A DNA stretch of 64,000 nt from Streptomyces niger (GTDB taxonomy: Bacteria; Actinomycetota; Actinomycetes; Streptomycetales; Streptomycetaceae). Position 1 is the first letter of the stretch. Every line of letters begins with the position of its first letter. The stretch spans positions 202,261-266,260 of the forward strand of contig NZ_JOFQ01000012.1 in NCBI RefSeq assembly GCF_000718305.1, read 5' to 3'. Below are positions 25,182 through 32,431 of the stretch, in pieces. Under the pieces are notes generated by a model, which saw only the letters and a program-made list of their open reading frames with translations, searched no databases and was not told where the DNA came from. The translations under genes and the position numbers were made by a program.

Positions 25182-25279
25182 CACACAGGCACGACAGCCA
25201 CGACAGCCACGACAGCTACACAGCCACGACAGCTACGCAGTCACGACAGTCGCGACGGCTACGACAGTCACGACGGCAG
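25182..25279 (+). repeat. Tandem 9-bp repeat (ACGACAGYY), about ten copies
   Basis: Degenerate units of ACGACAGCC, ACGACAGCT, ACGACAGTC and similar, with two units of 8 bp, fill nearly 100 bp directly upstream of the VOC gene. The surrounding 25016-25314 gap holds no gene. Confidence 0.8.
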
Positions 25280-25314
25280 TTCACCAGCTTCGCCACACAC
25301 CGAAGGATCTGTTC

Positions 25315-26115
25315 ATGCTCTCGACCCAGTACGTACCGGGTGCGCCGAACTGGCTGGACCTCGGCGTCCCCGACGTGGACGAGGCCGTCGCCTTCTACAG
25401 CGAGGTGTTCGGCTGGACTTTCGAGTCCCTGGGGCCGGACGCAGGTGGCTACGGCTTCTTCCGGCTGGACGGCCGCACCGTCGCCGCGATCGGCCCCCTG
25501 GTCGAGGAAGGCGCCCGTCCGGCGTGGACGCTGTACTTCCACACCGCGGACGCGGACGGCACGGCCAAGGCCGTGGCGGCTGCCGGCGGCACGGTCCGGG
25601 CCGAGCCGATGGACGTCTTCACCGCGGGCCGGCTGGCCGCGTTCACCGACCCCGCCGGCGCCCGGTTCGCGGTCTGGCAGCCGGGCGAGGTCAAGGGGCT
25701 GGAAGCCGTGATGGAGGCCAACGCCCTGTGCTGGACGGAGCTGTACACCACCGACGCCGCCACGGCCAAGGACTTCTACAGCTCGGTCTTCTCCTGGCAG
25801 TACCAGGACCTGCCGATGGGCGAAGCGGGCGCGTACACCATCGTCGTCCCGGCAGGTGTCGCGGCGTCCCCCGCGTTCGGTCAGGGCGGCATGATGCAGC
25901 TGCCGCAGGAGCATCTCGACCGCGGTTCGACCTCGGAGTGGCACCCGTACTTCGGGGTGGACGACTGCGACGCGACTGCCGCGGCGGCGACGGAGCGCGG
26001 CGCGACGGCCCTCATCGCGCCGGTCGACGCGGAGGGGGTCGGCCGCCTGGCGATGTTCCGCGACCCGTACGGCGCCGTCTTCGCCGTCATCAAGGGGGAG
26101 CCGCCCACGAGCTGA
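25315..26115 (+). CDS. Two-domain VOC (glyoxalase/bleomycin-resistance fold) protein
   Basis: 266 residues made of two VOC domains, about 8-120 and 135-262. Domain starts are PNWLDLGVPDVDEAVAFYSEVFGW and LCWTELYTTDAATAKDFYSSVFSW, domain ends FTDPAGARFAVWQPG and FRDPYGAVFAVIKG. The layout and length recall Mycobacterium Cfp30B. The metal-binding residues typical of enzymatic glyoxalases are only partly present, so it may bind, not convert, its ligand. AAGGA lies 8 nt before the ATG at 25315, just downstream of the 9-bp tandem repeats. Confidence 0.9.
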   Translation: MLSTQYVPGAPNWLDLGVPDVDEAVAFYSEVFGWTFESLGPDAGGYGFFRLDGRTVAAIGPLVEEGARPAWTLYFHTADADGTAKAVAAAGGTVRAEPMDVFTAGRLAAFTDPAGARFAVWQPGEVKGLEAVMEANALCWTELYTTDAATAKDFYSSVFSWQYQDLPMGEAGAYTIVVPAGVAASPAFGQGGMMQLPQEHLDRGSTSEWHPYFGVDDCDATAAAATERGATALIAPVDAEGVGRLAMFRDPYGAVFAVIKGEPPTS

Positions 26116-26168
26116 GAGAGGAGAGGGAAACGGAGTTCGGGACGCGTCCTCGTGGGTACCTTCGGCCC

Positions 26169-26867
26169 ATGGCGGACGTACAGAAGGTGCAGGTGGACGG
26201 GGTCGAGCTGGCGTACCGGGTGTGGGGCGAGGCGGAGGCGCCCCCGGCGGTGCTGCTGCACTGTCTCGGCGAGGACGGTGAGGACTGGCGCGGGGTGGTC
26301 GGGCAGTTGGCGACCACCCACCGGGTGTACGCGCTGGACCAGCGGGGCCACGGGAAGAGCGAGTGGCCCGGCGAGTACGGCTTCGAGCGGTGGCGGGACG
26401 ACGCGATCGGCTTCCTTCGCGAGCTGGGCCTCGATCAGGTCACGCTCATCGGCCACTCGCTGGGAGCGGTGGCCGCGCTCCTGCTGGCCGCCGAGCGACC
26501 CGAGCTGGTGGCGCGGCTGATCCTCGAAGAGGCGGCCCCGCCGCTGCCCGCCGACCCGCCGCAGCAGGTACCGGAGGCACCGGCCGGCCCGCCGCTGTTC
26601 GACTGGGCGGCGAAGGCCACGGTGGTGGCGGAGCGGAACGCGCCGGATCCGGGGTGGTGGGAAGCGCTCGGGCGGATCACCGCGCCCACGCTCGTGATCG
26701 GCGGCGGTGCCGACAGCCACATTCCGCAGGAGCGGCTGGCGCGCATGGCGGAACTGATCCCGCACGCCGAACTGGTCACGATCGACGGCGCCGGCCACCT
26801 GGTCCATGAGGAGCGGCCGCGCGAATTCCTCGACGCGGTACAGGGCTTCCTGGTGCGGGAGGGCTGA
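26169..26867 (+). CDS. Alpha/beta-fold hydrolase
   Basis: 232 residues. The nucleophile elbow GHSLGA (serine) follows LDQVTLI. The oxyanion segment VLLHCLGEDGEDW, the acid loop GGGADSHIPQE and the catalytic histidine in IDGAGHLVHEE complete the triad. DQRGHGKSEWP is typical of the family. Small size and standard fold suggest an esterase or lactonase acting on a small molecule. TACCTT (26157-26162) lies 6 nt before the ATG at 26169, so the transcript is probably leaderless. Confidence 0.92.
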   Translation: MADVQKVQVDGVELAYRVWGEAEAPPAVLLHCLGEDGEDWRGVVGQLATTHRVYALDQRGHGKSEWPGEYGFERWRDDAIGFLRELGLDQVTLIGHSLGAVAALLLAAERPELVARLILEEAAPPLPADPPQQVPEAPAGPPLFDWAAKATVVAERNAPDPGWWEALGRITAPTLVIGGGADSHIPQERLARMAELIPHAELVTIDGAGHLVHEERPREFLDAVQGFLVREG

Positions 26868-26931
26868 CGCCGGGGGCGGGGGAGTTTCTGCACGGCTGTC
26901 CGGTCGGCGGACTCCGGTAGCCGTGACGACC

Positions 26932-26950
26932 CTTGTTCCAGTAGAACAAG
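26932..26950. promoter_or_regulatory. 19-bp perfect palindrome upstream of chorismate mutase
   Basis: CTTGTTC-CAGTA-GAACAAG, with perfect 7-bp arms, lies 44 bp before the GTG start at 26995. The form is like TetR-family operators. No cognate regulator is adjacent. Confidence 0.55.
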
Positions 26951-26994
26951 GCGATCGAGCAGCCCCTTGCGGGACCGACAGAGAAGGGGAACCG

Positions 26995-27720
26995 GTGCCA
27001 CTCAGCTCCTCCGTCCGCCGCCGTTCACCGCGGCACGTCGTCGTCCGCCGCGCGGTGGTCACGACCGTCGCCGCGGCCGCCCTGTTCGCCGGAGCCCCCG
27101 GCGCGACCGCGGCCCCGGCAACCCAAGCGGCCCCGGCAACCCAAGCGGCCCCGGCAACCCAAGCTGCCCCGGTGGCTCACTCGGGCTCGCCGGAGCGCAC
27201 GGCTCCGGCCGCCACCAGGCCCACCGCACGTACGGGCCAGTACACCGCGCTGCGTCCCCTCGCCGCGCTGTCCGCCGAGCGGCTGGCGACCGCCGACCTG
27301 GTCGCGGCGGCCAAGTGGGGCACCGACAGCCCCATCGACGACCCGGCGCGCGAGCAGCAGGTGCTCGATGCGGTGGCCCAGCGGGCGCGTGAACTGGGCG
27401 CGGACCCCGCGCGTACGGTGGCGGTCTTCCGGGACCAGATCGAGGCGAACAAGATCGTGCAGCGCGGGCTGCACCGCGCCTGGACCGCCGACCCCTCCCG
27501 GGCGCCCACCACCCGCCCCGACCTCGCCGAGGTCCGCGAGGAGATCAACCGCATCAACGAGGGGCTGGTACGCGCCCTCGCCGACTCCTCGGCCGCGCGT
27601 ACGTCCCCGTCCTGCACGCCCGTCCTGGCGGTGGCCTCGGCCGGCGTCGTACGGGACGCGCGCCTGGACCCGCTGCACACGGTGGCCCTGGCCCGCTCCG
27701 TGCGCTCGGTCTGCGGCTGA
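26995..27720 (+). CDS. Secreted chorismate mutase (AroQ gamma class)
   Basis: 241 residues. A long signal peptide (basic SSSVRRRSPRHVVVRR, hydrophobic AVVTTVAAAALFAGAPG, then ATAAP) targets it for export. The mature enzyme resembles the exported Mycobacterium tuberculosis chorismate mutase: LSAERLATADLVAAAKWGTDSPI, DPARTVAVFRDQIEANKIVQRGL. It converts chorismate to prephenate; why some actinomycetes secrete it is unclear. Between signal and enzyme lie three identical ATQAAP repeats. AGAAGGGG precedes the GTG at 26995. A 19-bp palindrome upstream suggests regulation. Confidence 0.92.
   Translation: MPLSSSVRRRSPRHVVVRRAVVTTVAAAALFAGAPGATAAPATQAAPATQAAPATQAAPVAHSGSPERTAPAATRPTARTGQYTALRPLAALSAERLATADLVAAAKWGTDSPIDDPAREQQVLDAVAQRARELGADPARTVAVFRDQIEANKIVQRGLHRAWTADPSRAPTTRPDLAEVREEINRINEGLVRALADSSAARTSPSCTPVLAVASAGVVRDARLDPLHTVALARSVRSVCG
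27112..27165 (+). repeat. Three tandem 18-bp repeats inside chorismate mutase
   Basis: GCCCCGGCAACCCAAGCG in three copies (27112, 27130 and 27148; the last base differs in the third). They encode (ATQAAP)3 in the linker after the signal peptide. Confidence 0.9.
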
Positions 27721-27722
27721 CC

Positions 27723-27769
27723 GGAGGCGGGCACCCCGGCCGGCCCGAGACGCCTCCGTCAGCCGGAGG
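27723..27769. terminator. Competing hairpins between convergent genes
   Basis: GGAGGCG (27723-27729) can pair with CGCCTCC (27751-27757), or CCTCCG (27753-27758) with CGGAGG (27764-27769). It lies between the chorismate mutase and acyl-CoA ligase stops. Confidence 0.4.
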
Positions 27770-27796
27770 ACGACGCGGCAGCCGTCCCCCGGGGGC

Positions 27797-29416
27797 CTAC
27801 TCGCCGCCCGCCACCCGCTTGGCCCACCGGTAGTCGGCCTTGCCGCTGGGGGAGCGTTGGATGTGGTCGGTGAAGACGACCGTGCGGGGAATCTTGTAGC
27901 CGGCGAGGTGGCTACGGCAGTGGGCCTGGACGGCGGCCGGATCCACCGGCGCCGCGCCCGGGCGGAGCTGCACCACGGCCGCGACGCGGTTGCCCCAGCG
28001 GTCGTCCGGGACGCCCGCGACGAGTGCGTCGTACACGTCGGGGTGGGCCTTGAGGGCCTGTTCGACCTCTTCGGGGTAGACCTTCTCGCCGCCGGAGTTG
28101 ATGCACTGCGAGCCGCGGCCGAGGACCGTGACCACGCCGTCCTCGTCGACGGTGGCCATGTCGCCGAGCAGTACCCAGCGTTCGCCGTCGGCCTCGAAGA
28201 ACGTCTCGGCGGTCTTGGCCGGGTCGTTGTAGTAGCCCAGCGGCACGTGGCCGCGCTGGGCCAGCCGGCCGGGCTCGCCGGGCGCCACCGGTGCGTGCGT
28301 GACCGGGTCGACCACCGCGGTACGGCCGTTGACGTGCAGCCGGAAGCCGGTGTCGGGGCCCGCGTCGTCGGTGGCGGTGCCGTTGAAGCCGGACTCGGAG
28401 GAGCCGAAGTTGTTCAGCAGCATCGCGTGCGGGACCAGGGCGGTGAACTGGGCCCGCACGGTGTCGGAGAGGATCGCGCCGGAGCTGGAGACGGCGAAGA
28501 GGGTCGTGCAGTCGGTGCCCTTGAGCGGGCCGGCCAGGGCGTCGGTCAGCGGGCGCAGCATCGCGTCGCCAACGAGGGAGACGCTGGTGACCCGTTCGCG
28601 TTCGATCGTTCGCAGGACCTCTTCGGGCACGTACTTGCGGTGGAGGACGACTTTCTGACCGAAGTGGAAGGCTATGAGGGCGGTGAGGGTGGAGGTGCCG
28701 TGCATGAGTGGGGGAGTGGGGAAGAAGACCAGCCCTTCGCCGCTCGCGGCGGCCCGTTCGGCCAGTTCCTCGGCGCGTGAGACCGGTTCGCCGGTGGGCG
28801 CGCCGCCGCCCGTGCCGGAGAAGAACAGGTCCTCGTGGCGCCAGACCACGCCTTTGGGCATGCCGGTGGTGCCGCCCGTGTAGATGATGACGCGGTCGTC
28901 GGCGCTGCGCGGTCCGAAGCCGCGGTCGGGGGAGCCGGCGGCCTCGGCCTCCGTGAAGGGAACGACGGGGCGCGCGGGTTCGGGGGCGCCGGGCGGCGGG
29001 GTGCCGACCCGTACGAGGTGGCGCAGGCGCGGCGCCCGGGGCGCGGCGGCGGCCACCCGCTCGGTGAACTCCGCGTCGAAGACGAGCGCGACCAGGTCGG
29101 CGTCGCGGTAGAGGTAGGCCAGCTCCTCTTCAACGTAGCGGTAGTTGACGTTGACCGGCACGGCCCGGATCTTCAGGCAGGCGTAGAACGCCTGGAGGTA
29201 CTCGACGCCGTTGTAGAGGTGCAGGCCGACGTGGTCGCCGGGGCGTACGCCGGAGTCCTGGAGGTGGTGGGCGAGGCGGTTGGCCGCCCGGTCCAGCTGC
29301 CGGTAGGTGAGCCGGCGTTCGGCGCCGCTGCCGGGGTGGTCGGTGTACACCAACGCTTCGCGGTCGGGCACCGTGTCGACGATCGACTCGAAGAGGTCGG
29401 CAAGGTTGTACTCCAC
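27797..29416 (-). CDS. FadD19-like acyl-CoA synthetase
   Basis: 539 residues, the most FadD19-like of the three ligases here. From memory of the M. tuberculosis protein the match runs through NVNYRYVEEELAYLYRDADL, IYTGGTTGMPKGVVWRHEDL, FNNFGSSESGF-like NNFGSSESGFNG, LGRGSQCINSGGEKVYPEEV, HPDVYDALVAGVPDDRWG and the end SPSGKADYRWAK. FadD19 activates the C24-branched acid of sterol side chains. AGGAGG precedes the GTG at 29416. It is divergent from an EchA19-like hydratase, the same arrangement as in mycobacteria, with a palindromic operator between them. Confidence 0.92.
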   Translation of the reverse strand: MEYNLADLFESIVDTVPDREALVYTDHPGSGAERRLTYRQLDRAANRLAHHLQDSGVRPGDHVGLHLYNGVEYLQAFYACLKIRAVPVNVNYRYVEEELAYLYRDADLVALVFDAEFTERVAAAAPRAPRLRHLVRVGTPPPGAPEPARPVVPFTEAEAAGSPDRGFGPRSADDRVIIYTGGTTGMPKGVVWRHEDLFFSGTGGGAPTGEPVSRAEELAERAAASGEGLVFFPTPPLMHGTSTLTALIAFHFGQKVVLHRKYVPEEVLRTIERERVTSVSLVGDAMLRPLTDALAGPLKGTDCTTLFAVSSSGAILSDTVRAQFTALVPHAMLLNNFGSSESGFNGTATDDAGPDTGFRLHVNGRTAVVDPVTHAPVAPGEPGRLAQRGHVPLGYYNDPAKTAETFFEADGERWVLLGDMATVDEDGVVTVLGRGSQCINSGGEKVYPEEVEQALKAHPDVYDALVAGVPDDRWGNRVAAVVQLRPGAAPVDPAAVQAHCRSHLAGYKIPRTVVFTDHIQRSPSGKADYRWAKRVAGGE

Positions 29417-29500
29417 GTCTCCTCCTGATCGCGCGGCCGCTGGTCCGGCGCTCATTAGAGCCGCCGGGGCGGTAAGGGGGAAGGGCCGCGGCCAATAAAA

Positions 29501-29515
29501 CTGACTGAGTGTCAG
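29501..29515. promoter_or_regulatory. Palindromic operator CTGAC-N5-GTCAG (site 2)
   Basis: CTGACTGAGTGTCAG followed by AAAACTCTT, in the divergent region between the FadD19-like and EchA19-like genes. Same arms and same flank as 20619-20633. Confidence 0.65.
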
Positions 29516-29543
29516 AAAACTCTTGAAGTCGCCGTGCCGCTCC

Positions 29544-29557
29544 TGCAACCTGTTCTG
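29544..29557. promoter_or_regulatory. Near-match to the KstR consensus
   Basis: TGCAACCTGTTCTG fits TNNAACNNGTTNNA except at the last base. It lies 54 bp before the EchA19-like start. Confidence 0.3.
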
Positions 29558-29611
29558 CATTCTTCACCCGGGCAGAGCGGATCCTTCATACGGGCAGGAC
29601 GGGAGAACGGC

Positions 29612-30427
29612 ATGGGCGGCACCCCCGGTACCGGCACCGAACACCTCACCGTGGAGCGCGTCGGCGCGACACTCGTACTCACCCTGAACCGCCCGGCGGC
29701 GAAGAACGCCCTCTCGCCGCCGATGCTGGTCGGCCTGTACGACGGCTGGCTGGCCGCCGACGCCGACGACGACATCCGGTCGGTCGTCCTCACCGGCGCG
29801 GGCGGTGTCTTCTGCGCCGGCATGGACCTCAAGGCGCTGGCCGGCGGCGGCATGGCCGACGACGCGTACCGCGACCGGATGAAAGCCGATCCCGACCTGC
29901 ACTGGAAGGCCATGCTCCGGCACCACCGGCCGCGCAAACCCGTCATCGCCGCCGTCGAGGGCCCGTGCGTGGCAGGCGGTACGGAGATCCTGCAGGGCAC
30001 GGACATCCGGGTGGCCGGTGAGAGCGCGACCTTCGGGCTCTTCGAAGTGCGCCGCGGGCTCTTCCCCATCGGTGGCTCGACCGTCCGCCTGCAGCGCCAG
30101 ATCCCCCGCACGCACGCCCTGGAGATGCTGCTCACCGGCCGCCCGTACAGCGCGCGGGAAGCCGAACGGACCGGGCTGATCGGTCACGTCGTGCCGGATG
30201 GCACCGCCCGTGCCAAGGCCCTGGAGATCGCCGAACAGATCAACGCCTGCGGCCCGCTCGCGGTCGAAGCGGTCAAGTCCTCGGTCTACGCGACCGCGGA
30301 GATGACCGAGACCGACGGACTGGCACACGAACTCGAACACGGCTGGCCGATCTTCGGCACCGCCGACGCCAAGGAAGGCGCGAAAGCCTTCGCCGAGAAG
30401 CGCCCGCCCGTCTACCGGCGCACCTGA
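29612..30427 (+). CDS. Enoyl-CoA hydratase (EchA19-like)
   Basis: A 271-residue crotonase that hydrates an enoyl-CoA. Oxyanion-hole segments are VVLTGAGGVFCAGMDLKAL and AVEGPCVAGGTEILQGTDI. ATFGLFEVRRGLFPIGGSTV covers the catalytic-acid region, where a glutamate (FEVRRG) is present. GGGAGAACGGC precedes the ATG at 29612. It heads a four-gene operon with the DUF35 protein and two lipid-transfer/thiolase proteins (gaps of 9 nt, an overlap, and 7 nt). Substrate preference for a sterol side-chain enoyl-CoA is inferred from context. Confidence 0.93.
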   Translation: MGGTPGTGTEHLTVERVGATLVLTLNRPAAKNALSPPMLVGLYDGWLAADADDDIRSVVLTGAGGVFCAGMDLKALAGGGMADDAYRDRMKADPDLHWKAMLRHHRPRKPVIAAVEGPCVAGGTEILQGTDIRVAGESATFGLFEVRRGLFPIGGSTVRLQRQIPRTHALEMLLTGRPYSAREAERTGLIGHVVPDGTARAKALEIAEQINACGPLAVEAVKSSVYATAEMTETDGLAHELEHGWPIFGTADAKEGAKAFAEKRPPVYRRT

Positions 30428-30436
30428 GGAGCAGCC

Positions 30437-31384
30437 GTGACCACCGAGATCCTCGCCGCCCCACTCGTCGTCGAATTCCCCTTCACCCGCTCCCTCGGGC
30501 CCGTGCAGAGCGCCTTCCTCACCGGCCTCCGCGAGCGCACCGTCCTCGGCGTCCGGACCACCGCCGGCACGGTGCTGGTGCCGCCCACCGAGTACGACCC
30601 GGCCACCGCCGCCGAGCTGCACGAGATGGTCCAGGTCGCGGAGGTCGGCACCGTCACCACCTGGGCCTGGAACCCGCACCCCACCGGCAAGCCCCCGCTC
30701 GACCGGCCCTTCGCCTGGGTGCTCGTCCGGCTCGACGGCACCGACAGCGCCCTGCTGCACGTCCTGGACGCCCCCTCGCCCGACGCGGTCTCCACCGGCA
30801 TGCGGGTCCGCATCCGGTGGGCGGAGACGCGGACGGGCGCCATCACGGACATCGCCTGCTTCGAGCCGTACGACGGCGCGGCCGGGCCCGCGCCCCGCGA
30901 CCACGCCGGCGACTTCGCCGACGCCGTCTCCGTCGTCACCCTCCCCGCCCGCCTCGACTACACGTACAGCCCCGGCCGGGCCCAGACCGCGTACCTCCGG
31001 GCGCTCGCCGAGCGGCGCACGGTGGGCGAACGCTGCCCTGAGTGCGCCAAGGTCTACGTGCCGCCGCGCGGCGCCTGTCCCACCTGTGGCGTCCCCACCG
31101 GCGAACGCGTCGAGGTCGGCCCGAAGGGCACCGTCACCACCTTCTGCATCGTCAACATCAAGGCCAAGGGCCTGGACATCGAAGTGCCCTACGTCTACGG
31201 CCACATCGCCCTGGACGGCGCGGGGCTGGCGCTCCACGGCCGCATCGCCGGCATTCCGTACGACCAGGTCCGGATGGGCATGCGGGTCGAGCCGGTCTGG
31301 AAGGAAGGCCAGCGCTGGCCCGACCACTACCGGCCCACCGGGGAGCCGGACGCCGACTACGACACGTACAGGGAGCTGGTGTGA
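30437..31384 (+). CDS. Tandem DUF35 (zinc ribbon / OB-fold) acyl-CoA-binding partner protein
   Basis: 315 residues with two DUF35-like halves, about 15-140 and 172-305. Each half has the OB-fold strand set (GTVTTWAWN.. FAWVLVRLDG in the first; GTVTTFCIVN.. YVYGHIALDG in the second). Only the second half has the zinc ribbon, with C200, C203, C214 and C217. In mycobacterial ChsH2 and similar proteins a DUF35 domain docks a thiolase-like aldolase and helps bind the acyl-CoA. Length and layout recall Rv3521. GAGGAGCAGCC precedes the GTG. Its stop overlaps the next start (TGATG), implying tight coupling with its likely partner. Confidence 0.9.
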   Translation: MTTEILAAPLVVEFPFTRSLGPVQSAFLTGLRERTVLGVRTTAGTVLVPPTEYDPATAAELHEMVQVAEVGTVTTWAWNPHPTGKPPLDRPFAWVLVRLDGTDSALLHVLDAPSPDAVSTGMRVRIRWAETRTGAITDIACFEPYDGAAGPAPRDHAGDFADAVSVVTLPARLDYTYSPGRAQTAYLRALAERRTVGERCPECAKVYVPPRGACPTCGVPTGERVEVGPKGTVTTFCIVNIKAKGLDIEVPYVYGHIALDGAGLALHGRIAGIPYDQVRMGMRVEPVWKEGQRWPDHYRPTGEPDADYDTYRELV

Positions 31385-32424
31385 TGCGAGACGTGGCGAT
31401 CGTCGCGTTCGGGCAGTCCGATCACGTACCGGACAGCCGCGAGGTCTCCGAGGTGGAGATGCTGATGCCGGTGCTGAAGGAGGTGCTCGACGCGGTCTCC
31501 CTGAAGACCGCCGACCTCGGCTTCGTCTGCTCCGGCTCCTGCGACTACCTCGCAGGCCGGGCCTTCTCCTTCACCATGGCCCTGGACGGCGTCGGCGCCT
31601 GGCCGCCCGTCGCCGAGTCGCACGTCGAGATGGACGGCGCCTGGGCGCTGTACGAGGCCTGGGTGAAGCTCCTCACCGGCGAGGCCGACACCGCCCTCGT
31701 CTACTCCTACGGCAAGTCCTCGCCCGGCGACCTGCGGGAAGTGCTCACCCGCCAGCTCGACCCGTACTACGTGGCGCCGCTGTGGCCCGACTCCGTGGCG
31801 CTCGCCGCCCTTCAGGCGCAGGCGCTGTTCGACGCGGGCGCCGCCGACGAGCGGGTCCTGGCGGGGGTCGCCGCGCGCAGCCGTACCGACGCGGCCGCCA
31901 ACCCGCACGCCCAGCTGCGTGGCGACGTCCCCATGGGCGACCACGTCGTCGCCCCCCTGAGGCGCGGCGACTGCGCGCCCATCGGGGACGGCGCGGCTGC
32001 CGTCATCCTGGCCGCCGGGGACAGGGCCCGAGAGCTGTGCGAACGGCCCGCCTGGATACGCGGCATCGACCACCGCATCGAAGCCCACGCCCTGGGCGTA
32101 CGCGACCTCACCGACTCGCCCTCCACCCGGCTCGCCGCCGAACGTGCCGGGGCCTTCGAGCGCCCCGTGGACACCGCGGAGCTGCACGCGCCCTTCACCT
32201 CCCAGGAGATCGTGCTGCGCCGCGCCCTGCGGCTCACCGACGACGTCGCAGTGAACCCCTCGGGCGGCGCCCTGGCAGCCAACCCCATGATGGCCGCCGG
32301 ACTGATCCGGCTCGGCGAGGCGGCCGCCCGCATCCAGCGCGGCGCGTCCGACCGCGCCCTCGCGCACGCCACCTCGGGCCCGTGCCTGCAGCAGAACCTG
32401 GTCGCCGTCCTGGAAGGGGAGTGA
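31384..32424 (+). CDS. Lipid-transfer/thiolase-like protein (Ltp4-like)
   Basis: 346 residues of the thiolase superfamily, SCP-X/lipid-transfer branch. Visible are MRDVAIVAFGQSDHVPDSREVSEVEML, SGSCDYLAGRAF, and the C-terminal VNPSGGALAANPMMAAGLIRLGEAA. The nucleophilic cysteine of true thiolases is not evident (HVEMDGAWALYEAW at that point). The family then may act as retro-aldolases, as Ltp2 does with ChsH2 on steroid side chains. It overlaps the DUF35 gene by one base. It probably forms a complex with that protein and with the next gene. Confidence 0.9.
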   Translation: MRDVAIVAFGQSDHVPDSREVSEVEMLMPVLKEVLDAVSLKTADLGFVCSGSCDYLAGRAFSFTMALDGVGAWPPVAESHVEMDGAWALYEAWVKLLTGEADTALVYSYGKSSPGDLREVLTRQLDPYYVAPLWPDSVALAALQAQALFDAGAADERVLAGVAARSRTDAAANPHAQLRGDVPMGDHVVAPLRRGDCAPIGDGAAAVILAAGDRARELCERPAWIRGIDHRIEAHALGVRDLTDSPSTRLAAERAGAFERPVDTAELHAPFTSQEIVLRRALRLTDDVAVNPSGGALAANPMMAAGLIRLGEAAARIQRGASDRALAHATSGPCLQQNLVAVLEGE

Positions 32425-32431
32425 GGCCGTC

